A stretch of DNA of 16,916 nt from Acidobacteriota bacterium (GCA_020439725.1 JAGQSE010000267.1:2177-19092), one strand, 5' to 3'. Positions 1-8,121 are shown, counted from the stretch's first letter. Notes: a model not told the origin generated them from the sequence alone. A program made the numbers and translations.

Positions 1-5
1 TCTCT

Positions 6-23
6 TCTCATGCGATCGTGAGA
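6..23. other. Short inverted repeat downstream of the receptor gene
   Basis: The arms TCTCATG and CGTGAGA can form a 7-bp stem (one T-G wobble) around a 4-base loop, 6 bases past the stop codon of the receptor gene on the minus strand. No T-run follows it within the window, so it is at best a weak or Rho-assisted 3' end structure. The window edge prevents judging more. Confidence 0.2.
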
Positions 24-29
24 TCGGTC

Positions 30-2906
30 TTAGAAGCGGATGCCCACCGAGAACCGGTACTCACGCGGGGTGACGTAGTTCTCGTTGGTCGTCGGCTGGC
101 CGAAGCTCGCGGGCAGCGTGTAGGTGGTCGGCAGACCCTGGCTGTCCAGCGGGCCGTCGAAGTTCGGGGTGACTTCGGTCGGACCACCGATGGCGGTGTC
201 GTCGTCGAAGATGTTGAACATCTCGAACTTGACCCACGCCTCGAGCGAACGCCAGATCGGCACCGAGTAGGTGGCAGCGAAGTCCACCGTGGTGGAGCTG
301 TCGAAGGTGCCAGCGCCACGCTCACCGAAGAACAGCGTCTGCGTACGGGGCAGGCCGAAGTAGCCGGGGTTCTGCGCCCGCTGGATGGCGGTCACAGGAG
401 TACGGCTGTTGCTGTAGCTGAAGGTCGCACCGGAGTCGTAGTTCAGCAAGAGGCTGAGACCCAGGTTACCAGCGCGGCCGAGGCCCCAGTTGTAGGTGGT
501 CCACAGGCGGACACGGTCAGCCTGGAAGTCGTTGAGACGACCCGTGGGGAAGTTACGCGCCTCGGTGAAGACCGGCGGGTAGTTGCCGAAGGTCGAACCG
601 GTACCCGGGGTGTTGGTTCCCTCACCCTCGAAGTTGCCGTCGTTCTTCAGCTGGTGCGTCCAGTGGCCCTCGACCGACCAGTTGTTGGTCAGGCGATAGC
701 GGCCCTGGAGCTGCAGGCCCTGGTACTCGCGGCTCGGCACGTCGGTGTTGCGATAGGTCGTGCGGTCGGCGATCTGGTTACCGATGGGGGTGACCACGGT
801 GACCGGGTTCGCCGGATCGTCGATGAAGTCCTCGACGAAGTTCTCGGTGCTGCGGTCGGTGTAGGTCAGCTTGAGGTAGCCGCCACGACCGATCTCCATG
901 CCGTAGGACGCGGTGATCTCGCTGACGATGGGCGAACTGATGTTCTTGTCATAGAACACGTTCTGCAGCGGGAAGACCGCGTTGTAGGGGATGTAGTTGT
1001 TGAGGTCGAAGCCCGGGGCGAAGTCCAGGCCGACACCCGAGGGACCGTCGTAGAAGAAGCCCACGTAGTCCGGGGTACCGACGTTGGTGTTGTTCGCGAA
1101 CTGGGCCTCGCTGTACTTACCGGCGTACTGAGCGTAGGTCACGTCGAACTTGTACTTGCCGTCACCCTTGACGTCGTAGGACGCCGCCAGGCGGGGCACG
1201 AACGCGTCGGCGTCGACCGGCTGGACACCGCCGGTGGCGGTACCGTCGACCTGCTCGTAACGGAAGCCGATGTTGAACGACCAGTGGTCGTTGAGGTTCC
1301 ACTTGTCGTTGACGTACAGCGACTGGGTGTTGATGTCGATGCGAGCGCCGCGGACGGCGATCCAGTTCTCGAGGATGACGCTGCCGTCGAAGACGGGCTG
1401 CAGACGACCCTGCGAGTCGAGGATGGCGTTGCCGGCCGCGTCCTGGAGGTACTCGGCCTCGAAGACGTAGTCGGTGGAGGACTGCGAGTTACCGCCGGTG
1501 CGGTAGCTGGTGAAGTCCTCGAAGCCGACCTTGATGTCGTGGCTACCCGCGCCAGCGGTCGACAGGAAGTAGGAGACGCTGCCGGCCAGCTGCTCGTTGT
1601 TGCGATCTTCCGGGTCGGTGGCGTCGAAGTAGGGCTGGTTGTAGTGCTGCAGGCCGTTGCTGAAGGACAGGAACGGCGAGTCCACGATGTCCCGGCTGGT
1701 ACCACCGGAATCCTTGAACTGGAAGGCCTTCTCCGAGTACTGCACCTCAGCGAAGAGGTTCGAGGTCAGAACGCCGTTGTAGCGCACCACGAACAGGTCG
1801 TTGGGCAACGACCGGGTCTTGGACGCCCGGGGGTCGATCGTGAAGTTGAACGACGGACGGGTCTGGTCGGTCGCGTTCTCGGTGTAGGCACCCTGCAGGG
1901 TGTGGCTCGAGTTGATGTTGCCGGTCAGCTTGACCTCGTACCGCTGGTTGTCGGTGGAGCGGGTGACCGGGATGTTGGTGTTGGCGAAAACGTGCTGGGA
2001 GGCCAGGCTCTGGTCACGGCCGGCGAGGAAGAACCACAGGCGGTCCTTGACCACGAAGCCGCCGAGGGTGGCCTGCAGGACGTCCTGCCGGTCGCTCTCG
2101 CGGTTGATGCCCCGGCTCTTCTCGAGGGGGGTCTCATTCCGCCAGCTGGGGTTGGTGTAGTCCACACGGAAGGTTCCGGAGAACTCGTTACCACCGCTCT
2201 TGGTGATGGCGTTGATGACGCCACCGCTGAAACGACCGTACTCGGCCGAGATACCGGAGGTCAGCACCTGAGTCTCTTCGATGGCGTCCTCGATGAACAG
2301 GTTGTTCGAGGTACCGAAGAGGTTGTCATTGGTGTCCACACCGTCGATCAGGAAGACGTTGTCGTACGCGAACGCGCCCGAGATCGTGACCTGACCGCCG
2401 TTGGGGGTGTTGGTGCTGAGGCCGGGGGCCAGCTGGGCGATACCGAACAGGGTCCGGGAAGTCGCCAGCGAGTCGATGGTCTCGGCGTCGTAGTTGGCGC
2501 CGACCGTGGTGGTCTCCAGGGCGTTGGGAGCCTCACCGCGAACCACGATGGTCTCCTCGACGCTGGCCACCTGCATGTCGGCGTCCGAGCGGGCGGTGCG
2601 GCCCAGCTCGATGGTCGCCGTGCGCTCGACCGTGGTCATGCCGGACAGCTCAAAGACGACCTTGTAGGTTCCGGGGTTGAGGCCCCGGATGATGAAGTCG
2701 CCGTTGGCGCCGGTGAACGCGGTCCGCTCGCCGAGCAGGGACGGGGACGTAACGGTGACGGTCACGCCCGGAAGCGCTTCGCCGTTACTGTCCTTGACGG
2801 TACCGGTGAGGGTACCGGTCTGCTGGCCCTGGGCGAGCACCTGACCGGCGCCACCGAGGACCAAGGCGAGCGTGAGCGCAATCGTCAAAAAGCGGCTCAG
2901 TTTCAT
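30..2906 (-). CDS. TonB-dependent receptor, Oar-like, with carboxypeptidase-regulatory domain
   Basis: An outer-membrane beta-barrel receptor of 958 residues, probably importing a siderophore, oligomer or other large substrate with TonB energy. Residues 1-25 form a signal peptide ending VLA-Q. About 31-95 is a carboxypeptidase-regulatory-like (CarboxypepD_reg) beta-sandwich (GTLTGTVKDSNGEALPGVTV, later GLNPGTYKV). About 115-240 is the plug domain, with SVEETIVVRGEAP, IDGVDTND and EYGRFSGGVINAITKSGGNEFSG. The remainder is barrel strands, ending in the aromatic C-terminus YRFSVGIRF expected for BAM-dependent insertion. Length and order fit the Oar/Acidobacteria-type receptors. I cannot point to a certain TonB box. 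The start at 2906 is preceded by AAGGAGG four bases away. It appears to be monocistronic, with its own leader upstream. The substrate cannot be inferred because no transport partner lies beside it. Confidence 0.93.
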   Translation of the reverse strand: MKLSRFLTIALTLALVLGGAGQVLAQGQQTGTLTGTVKDSNGEALPGVTVTVTSPSLLGERTAFTGANGDFIIRGLNPGTYKVVFELSGMTTVERTATIELGRTARSDADMQVASVEETIVVRGEAPNALETTTVGANYDAETIDSLATSRTLFGIAQLAPGLSTNTPNGGQVTISGAFAYDNVFLIDGVDTNDNLFGTSNNLFIEDAIEETQVLTSGISAEYGRFSGGVINAITKSGGNEFSGTFRVDYTNPSWRNETPLEKSRGINRESDRQDVLQATLGGFVVKDRLWFFLAGRDQSLASQHVFANTNIPVTRSTDNQRYEVKLTGNINSSHTLQGAYTENATDQTRPSFNFTIDPRASKTRSLPNDLFVVRYNGVLTSNLFAEVQYSEKAFQFKDSGGTSRDIVDSPFLSFSNGLQHYNQPYFDATDPEDRNNEQLAGSVSYFLSTAGAGSHDIKVGFEDFTSYRTGGNSQSSTDYVFEAEYLQDAAGNAILDSQGRLQPVFDGSVILENWIAVRGARIDINTQSLYVNDKWNLNDHWSFNIGFRYEQVDGTATGGVQPVDADAFVPRLAASYDVKGDGKYKFDVTYAQYAGKYSEAQFANNTNVGTPDYVGFFYDGPSGVGLDFAPGFDLNNYIPYNAVFPLQNVFYDKNISSPIVSEITASYGMEIGRGGYLKLTYTDRSTENFVEDFIDDPANPVTVVTPIGNQIADRTTYRNTDVPSREYQGLQLQGRYRLTNNWSVEGHWTHQLKNDGNFEGEGTNTPGTGSTFGNYPPVFTEARNFPTGRLNDFQADRVRLWTTYNWGLGRAGNLGLSLLLNYDSGATFSYSNSRTPVTAIQRAQNPGYFGLPRTQTLFFGERGAGTFDSSTTVDFAATYSVPIWRSLEAWVKFEMFNIFDDDTAIGGPTEVTPNFDGPLDSQGLPTTYTLPASFGQPTTNENYVTPREYRFSVGIRF

Positions 2907-2955
2907 CGCTCCTCCTTCTTTCTCCGTTTAGGGTTGATGGGAGAGGTTGATTTTT

Positions 2956-2992
2956 CCCGGCGAGGCCGGGGTACTTCCGACAGCCGAGGCTG
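2956..2992 (-). promoter_or_regulatory. Two-hairpin 5' leader of the receptor mRNA
   Basis: Read on the minus strand, the leader has a hairpin CAGCC-TC-GGCTG (2992-2981), a 10-base linker, then CCCGGC-CTC-GCCGGG (2970-2956), directly followed by AAAAATC. The second stem is a perfect 6 bp of G-C pairs with a 3-base loop. It ends about 49 bases before the receptor ATG. It is not a terminator in this orientation because As, not Ts, follow it. It does not match a riboswitch class I recognise. It may regulate translation or mRNA stability. Confidence 0.35.
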
Positions 2993-3006
2993 AAGAGTGA
3001 TCCGCC

Positions 3007-3036
3007 ATTCTCTCTCGAAACACCCTTTGGAAGCAA
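3007..3036 (-). promoter_or_regulatory. Candidate promoter of the TonB-dependent receptor gene
   Basis: On the minus strand TTGCTT (3036-3031) and GAGAAT (3012-3007) are separated by 18 bases, with four of six matches to each consensus box. Transcription would begin near 3000, giving a leader of about 94 bases that contains both hairpins. This is pattern matching only. GC-rich bacteria often use divergent boxes. Confidence 0.3.
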
Positions 3037-3265
3037 GCCGAATCCGGAGCTCACCGGCTCGGCGGGACGCCCCTTCGAGGTGCTTGTCGGCCCGGCCTGC
3101 GACCACGACGGGGACTGGCCGCTGGCTGACGGCTCCCCCGGATGGCCCGTGCGGTCGAGGCGTGGCGAAACTCGCCTGGCCCCCCGTTTCGCGACCCCAC
3201 CGCACCGCCGGAAAGCGACGATCGGTGATGGGAAACGGAACGGAGAGCATGGCAGTCCTCCACAG

Positions 3266-3326
3266 CGGGCATCGAGCGTTGATCACGCCACCCTATCGAG
3301 CAATATGTATGCCACGGGCATCGAGC
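3266..3326. repeat. 12-bp direct repeat with a third partial copy
   Basis: CGGGCATCGAGC occurs at 3266-3277 and again at 3315-3326. The core ATCGAGC occurs a third time at 3295-3301, almost midway, so the three cores start at 3271, 3295 and 3320 (24 and 25 bp apart). The segment between is relatively AT-rich and lies about 250 bp upstream of the putative receptor start site. It could be an operator array or chance. Confidence 0.4.
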
Positions 3327-3421
3327 TTTCCGCTCTTCGTCGGACGCATCGTAACTGCTTGTTAGAGAGTGGTTTATTGAATTTCATGGCGTGCGGAAGC
3401 ATCGAAGTCTTCGGATCGATC

Positions 3422-3440
3422 CAAAATCCCGAAGCGGGAT
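3422..3440 (-). terminator. Probable terminator of the DUF4390-ntrY-yqeY-selB operon
   Basis: On the minus strand a perfect 6-bp stem ATCCCG-CTT-CGGGAT is followed directly by TTTGG, so the 3' arm plus tail reads CGGGATTTTGG. It lies about 50 bases after the selB stop codon. The stem is short and the T-run is only four, so efficiency is uncertain, but position and polarity fit. Confidence 0.5.
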
Positions 3441-3460
3441 CCAAATCTTCGTAGGAGAAG

Positions 3461-3473
3461 GCCGGAGGCCGGC
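3461..3473 (-). terminator. Second, weaker hairpin after selB
   Basis: On the minus strand GCCGG-CCT-CCGGC is followed by a pyrimidine-rich CTTCTCCT, 15 bases past the selB stop. It may act in tandem with the hairpin at 3426-3440 or simply protect the 3' end. It lacks a true T-run. Confidence 0.3.
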
Positions 3474-3488
3474 GGCGGGATCCGCAGG

Positions 3489-5393
3489 TCAGCCGGCGCC
3501 GACGAGCAGGCGCTCGTCTCCGACGCGCCGGGTGACGCCGGTCGAGTCGAGATGCTCGAGCAGGGGGATGGCCCACTTTCGGCTGAGGCCGAAGTGGTCC
3601 TTGAAGCGGCCCACCTCGAAGCGCTGCCAGCCGCCTCGGCGCATCTCCCCGACGACCCTCTCGACCGAGGCCGTCGCGAGCACCAGGCCGCTGGGCAGCT
3701 TGAGCAGCTTGCCCTGTTCGACGAGGTAGCGGACCACGCCGTCGAGGATCTGGGGCTTGGCGCCGAGCGTGCGTGCGACCTCGGCCGGGCTCGGCGGTGT
3801 GAGCCCCGCGGCTTCGAAGGCGGCGACGACCTCGCGGGCCAGCCGCGACTCCTCGGAGGTGAGCTGCGCCTGGCGTCCAGGGAGGGTGACCAGATCGCCG
3901 TCCACCCCGAGGATTCCTGCCGCTTCGAGCCATCCCACATAGGTCGCGGCCAAAGACCTGCCGCGGGGTGACAGCAAGCGTTGGATGAGCTCCGCCTTGG
4001 GCAGACCGCGGGCCAGGCGCTGGTCGCGGAAATAATTCTTGAGGATCTCCGCCGCGCGGTCGCGCAGACGACGGAGCACCGCCGGGGACAGCCAGCGCGG
4101 TGGCGAAGCGCCGGGGACGGCCAGCAGGTGCCCGGCGGCTGCGAGGGTCTCGAGCAGACCACGGACCTCGGTGGCTGGGCGACCGAGGCGACGAGCCAGC
4201 TCCTCCGCGGACACGCCTGCTTCGCCGGCCTCGAGGACCCATTGCCGCAGGGCTGAGTCGAGGTTCCCGGACAGCGCCTCGAGAGCCGCGGTCAAGGCGC
4301 GTCCACGCCGCCGGCGCCAGGCCGGGTCGAGAATGCGTCCGCCGCCGAGGGTCGCCGCCGGCGAGGGGCGTCGCAGGATCACGGCGTCCCCGCGAATCGC
4401 GGTCACGGGTTGGCTGAGCCGGATCTCCACCAGCCCTTCGGCCCCGGGTTCGAGGGTCGCCGGCTCGAGGGGGCGCATCTTGCCGACGATCTCGCTGGCG
4501 TAGCAATGGACCCGCACCGGGACGAAGCCGCGCACCGGCTTGGGGGCGTCGGGCAGCAGCCGGCAGCGGCACAGCAGCTGCCGGCTCGAGCCGAAGGCCC
4601 CGGGCGTGGTCAGGAAGACTCCCCGGTGCAGCTGGTCCAAGTCGCTCCCCGCGAGCTGGAGCGAGGTCCGCTCACCGGCGAGACCGCGCTCTCGGGGCTC
4701 GCCATGGACTTGTACCGAGCGCACCCGGACCGCTGCGCCGCCGGGTTGGATCTCGAGCTGGTCCCCTTGCGCCGCGCTGCCGCTCGTGAGGGTGCCGGTG
4801 ACCACCACCCCGGCGCCCTTGAGGTGGAAGGCGCGGTCGAGGGGCAAGCGCGTCGGACTGCCGTCGGCGTCCCCGGCCAGGGCCTGCGCGCGGGCGAGCT
4901 CGAGAAGCCGGGTGCGAAGCTCGTCGAGCCCCGCGCCGGTCTTGCTCGAGACGGCCACCACCGGCGCTCCGGCCAAGGGACCGGCGGCGAGGAGCTCGGA
5001 GACCTCGAGCTCGGCGAGCTCGAGCAGGTCGTCGCTCACCAGGTCGCGCTTGGTGAGAGCCACCAGCGCCGCCGGGATCCCGAGCAAGGAGGCGATGTCG
5101 ACGTGCTCTCGGGTCTGCGGCTTGACCCCCTCGTCGGCGGCGACGACGAGCAGCAGCACGCGAACGCCGCCGAGACCGGCCAGGGCGTTGTGGAGAAAGC
5201 GCTGGTGCCCGGGAACGTCGATGAATCCGACCTGGAGATCGCCGTCTTCGAGGTGGGCGAAGCCGAGGTCGATGGTGATGCCGCGGGCCTTCTCCTGCGC
5301 CCAGCGGTCGCAGTCGATGCCCGTCAGGGCCTCCACCAAACGGGTCTTGCCGTGGTCGATGTGGCCGGCGGTGCCGACGATGACGCGCGCCAT
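3489..5393 (-). CDS. selB: Selenocysteine-specific translation elongation factor SelB
   Basis: A GTPase of 634 residues that delivers Sec-tRNA(Sec) to the ribosome at UGA codons marked by a SECIS element. Visible GTPase motifs: G1 at residues 10-17 (GHIDHGKT), G2 around 37-42 (RGITID), G3 at 59-63 (DVPGH), G4 at 114-117 (TKRD), and G5 near SSKTG. Beta-barrel domains follow (GVVVTGTLTSG, DAVILRR), then about 270 residues of winged-helix domains. The C-terminus, LSRKWAIPLLEHLDSTGVTRRVGD, is the hallmark SECIS-binding end of SelB. Length is normal. The start at 5393 overlaps the yqeY stop by one base (TGATG), implying translational coupling. selA, selC, selD and any selenoprotein gene are not in the window, so they must lie elsewhere if the pathway is complete. 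Confidence 0.96.
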   Translation of the reverse strand: MARVIVGTAGHIDHGKTRLVEALTGIDCDRWAQEKARGITIDLGFAHLEDGDLQVGFIDVPGHQRFLHNALAGLGGVRVLLLVVAADEGVKPQTREHVDIASLLGIPAALVALTKRDLVSDDLLELAELEVSELLAAGPLAGAPVVAVSSKTGAGLDELRTRLLELARAQALAGDADGSPTRLPLDRAFHLKGAGVVVTGTLTSGSAAQGDQLEIQPGGAAVRVRSVQVHGEPRERGLAGERTSLQLAGSDLDQLHRGVFLTTPGAFGSSRQLLCRCRLLPDAPKPVRGFVPVRVHCYASEIVGKMRPLEPATLEPGAEGLVEIRLSQPVTAIRGDAVILRRPSPAATLGGGRILDPAWRRRRGRALTAALEALSGNLDSALRQWVLEAGEAGVSAEELARRLGRPATEVRGLLETLAAAGHLLAVPGASPPRWLSPAVLRRLRDRAAEILKNYFRDQRLARGLPKAELIQRLLSPRGRSLAATYVGWLEAAGILGVDGDLVTLPGRQAQLTSEESRLAREVVAAFEAAGLTPPSPAEVARTLGAKPQILDGVVRYLVEQGKLLKLPSGLVLATASVERVVGEMRRGGWQRFEVGRFKDHFGLSRKWAIPLLEHLDSTGVTRRVGDERLLVGAG

Positions 5394-5857
5394 CAGCCCC
5401 CTGCGGAGAGGACCTCGCGGGCGATACGGTTGATCTCGCGGCCGTCGGCGGCGCTGCCGAAGCGGGCGATCATGGCCTTCATCACCGCTCCGATGGCGGC
5501 GGGACCGGTGAGCCCTTCGGCGGCCACGAAGTCGCGGACCGCGGCGCGGATCTGGTCCTCGCCGACCTGGGCCGGCAGGTAGGCGGTGAGCAGCTCGGCC
5601 TCGCGCTCCTCGCGCTCGGCCATCTCGGGACGGTTCCCCTGGCGGAACTGCTCGGCGGATTCCTGACGCTGCTTGAGCGCGCGCCTGACGAGCGCCGCGA
5701 AGCGCTCCTCGTCGACCTCCTCGCCGGCTCGGATGCGCTCGTTCTTGAGCTCGGTCAGGAGCAGCCGGAGGGTCGAGATGCGCTCTTTGTCACCGGCCTT
5801 CATGGCCGTCTTGAGGTCGTTCTGGACGCGTTCCTGGGGTTGGCTCATGAGGCGCAT
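5393..5857 (-). CDS. yqeY: YqeY/GatB-like domain protein
   Basis: A cytoplasmic, helical protein of 154 residues resembling the C-terminal tRNA-contacting domain of the GatB amidotransferase subunit. Members often sit near translation or replication genes and their exact role is unsettled. Family signatures seen: an N-terminal LKTAMKAGDKERISTLRLLLTELKN-type helix, EAELLTAYLPAQVGEDQIRAAV in the middle, and GAVMKAMIARFGSAADGREINRIARE near the end. The start at 5857 has GGAGG seven bases upstream. A second in-frame ATG at 5848 (MSQPQERV) gives 151 residues and is the more usual N-terminus for the family. The gene follows ntrY after 57 bp and overlaps selB by one base, so it is almost certainly co-transcribed with selB. 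A tRNA-related link is plausible but inferred. Confidence 0.92.
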   Translation of the reverse strand: MRLMSQPQERVQNDLKTAMKAGDKERISTLRLLLTELKNERIRAGEEVDEERFAALVRRALKQRQESAEQFRQGNRPEMAEREEREAELLTAYLPAQVGEDQIRAAVRDFVAAEGLTGPAAIGAVMKAMIARFGSAADGREINRIAREVLSAGG

Positions 5858-5861
5858 TATA
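5856..5861 (-). promoter_or_regulatory. TATAAT hexamer overlapping the first yqeY start codon
   Basis: The minus strand reads GTATAATG, where the final ATG is the upstream yqeY start (5857). As a -10 box it would place transcription start around 5849-5848, exactly at the second ATG. No TTGACA-like box is found 16-18 bp upstream, so the match may be chance. Confidence 0.25.
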
Positions 5862-5914
5862 CGGCCTCCGACGGCGGCTTCGGCGCACCCTCGGCCTCCG
5901 CTTCGGAGTCCGGG

Positions 5915-8116
5915 TCAGGCGGGGATCTCGAGGCTGAAGACCGTGCCGTGGGGGCGGTTGGCGGCGACGCGAATGCGGCCGTGGTGGTCGCTCACGATGC
6001 GCTGGACGATGGTCAGGCCGAGACCCGTGCCGCGACCCTTGGTCGAGAAGTAGGGAAGGAAGAGCTTCTGCTTGTCCGAGTCCGGGATGCCTCGTCCAGT
6101 ATCCGCTACCTCGATGGTGAGGACGTCGTCGCGGCGTCCGGCGGTGACCGTGACCCGACCCGGCGCCTCGGTCGCCTCGAGGGCGTTGTCGAGCAGGTTG
6201 ATCAGCGCCCGGCGCAGCTGCTCACCGTCCAGGTGGACGGTGCCGGCGTCCGTGGCCACCCGTGCTTCGACCTCGACGCCGGGCTTGATCCCCTGGTAGA
6301 GGTCGAGGGTCTCGCTCACCAAACGCCGGAGGTCGACCTCGTTGGGTTGCGGTGCCGGCATGCGGGCGTAGCGGGAGAACTCGTCGACCATGTTCTGCAT
6401 CGAGCCGACCTCGCGAACGATGGTCTCGACGGCGTCCTCGAGCGCCTTCCCGAGCTGGGGATCGCCGTTGCGATGCTTGTGGAGGAGGCGCTCGGCGGAG
6501 AGCTTGATGGGGGTCAGCGGGTTCTTGATCTCGTGGGCGATGCGCCGCGCGGCCTCGGTCCAGGCGGCCAGCTTCTGCGCCTTGATCAGCTCGGTCAGGT
6601 CCTCGAGGACCAGCACCCGGCCGCGGAAGGAGCCTTCGGCGTGGTGCACCGGGGTCACGGTCACCTCGAAGGTCTTCCACTCGCCGCCGACCACCAGGTG
6701 GAGCTGACTGCTCTTGCGGCTGCCGTCCGGTGGCAGGGCCTCGAGCAGAGAGACGAGCTTGCCGCGTTCCGGATCCCCCAGCACCTCCGCCACCGGTCGG
6801 CCGAGGACGGGGTCGTCGAGACGCAGCAGCGAGCGCGCCGCGCCGTTGCAGGTGAAGATAAGGCCCTGTTCATCCACCGACAACACGCCGGCGGCGACGT
6901 TTTGCAGCACGGCGGCGATCAGCGCCCGCTCCTCGGCCTGGCGCTCGCCGCTCTGCTGCAGCTCGAGGTTGCTCTTCTCGAGCATTCGCCGCTGTTCCTC
7001 GAGCTGCTCGGTCATGCGGTTGAAAGAGTCGACGAGCACACCGAGCTCGTCGTCGGCGTCCACCGAGACGCGGTGGGACAGGTCACCGCTGGTGATCCGC
7101 TTGGTGCCCGAGGCGAGGGCCTGGATCGGTAGCGTCACGCGTCGCGCCAGGTAGAGACCTACCCAGCTCGACGCCAGCAGGATGAGCAGCGTCGCCATCA
7201 TGAAGATCAAGAGATGGCTGGCCTTGATGGCGTCCTTCTCGACCACCAGCTGGCGGTGGGCCTGGTAGGCCTGGACCAGGCCCTCGACCTGGCCCGCCAG
7301 GGGTTGCTCTAGAACCGAGCCGGCGACCACCACCCAGCCCGGTCGGTCCGTCGCCCGGGTTGGATCGGCGACGGCGAGGAGCATCAGGCGGCCCTCGTTG
7401 CCCGCGAGGGGCTTGACCTTGGTCGCCTGACCCCGCGCCGAGGCATTGCGCAGCAGGCTCCAGTCGAGGTCCGGGAGATCGGTCATGCCGGCGTTGGGGG
7501 AGAGGACCGCGCGCACGAAGTCGGTGCCGTCGTAGACCGCCAGCAGGTCGACCCCGGACTCGTCCATGAGCTCCTGTAGGGAAATGCCCAGCGCCTCGCC
7601 GCGGGCGACCTCCTCCTCGGGCAGTGCGGAGATCTGCTCGAGGGCGTGCTGGGCGGCGCGCAGGTTGTCGTCGGAGATCCTCGAGTTGAGGGCCTCGGCG
7701 ATGGCCTGGGCCTGCCCCACGAGCCGTTGCAAGGGGACGTTGAACCAGCGGTCGATGGAACCCTGGAGCAGCTGGTTGGCGAAGAAGAAGAGCAGCAGCA
7801 CCGGGATCAGCGACAGGCCGATGTAAGAGGCGATGAGCTTGGTCTTGAACTTCGAGCCGAGGATCCGGTGCTTGCGCTCGATGAGCATCTTGAAGACGAT
7901 GCGCATCAGCACGAAGACCATCGACAGGATCAGGACGACGTTGATGTACCAGAGGGCGAAGAGCAGCACCCGGTTGTTGATCAGCTTGGCGTCGAGACGC
8001 TGGCTGTAGAGCAGCTGGTAGAAGATGCCGCTCAGCACCAGGAGCAGCGCGCCGAGGACCCCGACGATGAGCCGGGTGTTGCCGCGGTGGCGTTGGAGCT
8101 GGGTGCGCAGGCCCAT
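5915..8116 (-). CDS. NtrY-like membrane sensor histidine kinase
   Basis: A membrane histidine kinase of 733 residues with the NtrY layout. Three N-terminal hydrophobic segments (about 15-37, 47-75, 93-112) precede an extracytoplasmic sensor region (about 113-298). A fourth membrane helix (about 301-324), HAMP (to about 378), PAS domain (about 395-510) and the kinase core follow. H528 in RRIAHEIKNPLTPIKLSAERL is the phospho-acceptor, N644 in NLLDNALEAT is the N-box, D672 in DTGRGIP is G1 and 696-701 (GTGLGL) is G2, so catalysis looks intact. A frame extension to 8446 exists, but it is Arg/Pro-rich and lies within the preceding gene. MGLRTQL at 8116 starts 5 bp after that gene's stop. The usual NtrX-type regulator is not adjacent; yqeY follows instead. 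The signal sensed is unknown. Confidence 0.92.
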   Translation of the reverse strand: MGLRTQLQRHRGNTRLIVGVLGALLLVLSGIFYQLLYSQRLDAKLINNRVLLFALWYINVVLILSMVFVLMRIVFKMLIERKHRILGSKFKTKLIASYIGLSLIPVLLLFFFANQLLQGSIDRWFNVPLQRLVGQAQAIAEALNSRISDDNLRAAQHALEQISALPEEEVARGEALGISLQELMDESGVDLLAVYDGTDFVRAVLSPNAGMTDLPDLDWSLLRNASARGQATKVKPLAGNEGRLMLLAVADPTRATDRPGWVVVAGSVLEQPLAGQVEGLVQAYQAHRQLVVEKDAIKASHLLIFMMATLLILLASSWVGLYLARRVTLPIQALASGTKRITSGDLSHRVSVDADDELGVLVDSFNRMTEQLEEQRRMLEKSNLELQQSGERQAEERALIAAVLQNVAAGVLSVDEQGLIFTCNGAARSLLRLDDPVLGRPVAEVLGDPERGKLVSLLEALPPDGSRKSSQLHLVVGGEWKTFEVTVTPVHHAEGSFRGRVLVLEDLTELIKAQKLAAWTEAARRIAHEIKNPLTPIKLSAERLLHKHRNGDPQLGKALEDAVETIVREVGSMQNMVDEFSRYARMPAPQPNEVDLRRLVSETLDLYQGIKPGVEVEARVATDAGTVHLDGEQLRRALINLLDNALEATEAPGRVTVTAGRRDDVLTIEVADTGRGIPDSDKQKLFLPYFSTKGRGTGLGLTIVQRIVSDHHGRIRVAANRPHGTVFSLEIPA

Positions 8117-8121
8117 GGCGG

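Larger units (their letters stand above)
2907..3488. other. 582-bp intergenic region between selB and the receptor gene
   Basis: No convincing gene is present. From right to left it holds two terminator-like hairpins just past selB, an AT-richer segment (about 3290-3390) flanked by a short direct repeat, a GC-rich stretch (3060-3240) in which I see no signal, and a candidate promoter with a leader carrying two hairpins in front of the receptor. A minus-strand reading frame from ATG 3250 (GGAGG seven bases upstream) to 2903 would encode about 115 residues. It is Arg/Pro-rich, resembles nothing I know and overlaps the receptor start, so I do not call it. I looked for tRNA-Sec because selB is adjacent, but found no T-loop or long acceptor stem. 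Confidence 0.6.

Noticed and set aside
18..2993. A 991-residue open frame on the plus strand, antisense to the receptor
   Set aside because: It is the mirror of a long GC-rich coding frame, has no recognisable domain and is Val/Gly/Asp-repetitive. The minus-strand product is a clear receptor.
2903..3250. Possible small gene of about 115 residues upstream of the receptor, with GGAGG before its ATG
   Set aside because: The product is Arg/Pro-rich without structure, crosses the candidate promoter and hairpins, and overlaps the receptor start. One good ribosome-binding site is not enough.
3283..3488. tRNA-Sec (selC) expected near selB
   Set aside because: No T-loop of the GTTCGAAT type, no long acceptor stem and no anticodon arm could be found on either strand.
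4410..5582. A 390-residue plus-strand frame opposite selB and yqeY
   Set aside because: It spans two real genes on the other strand and has no homology that I can recognise.
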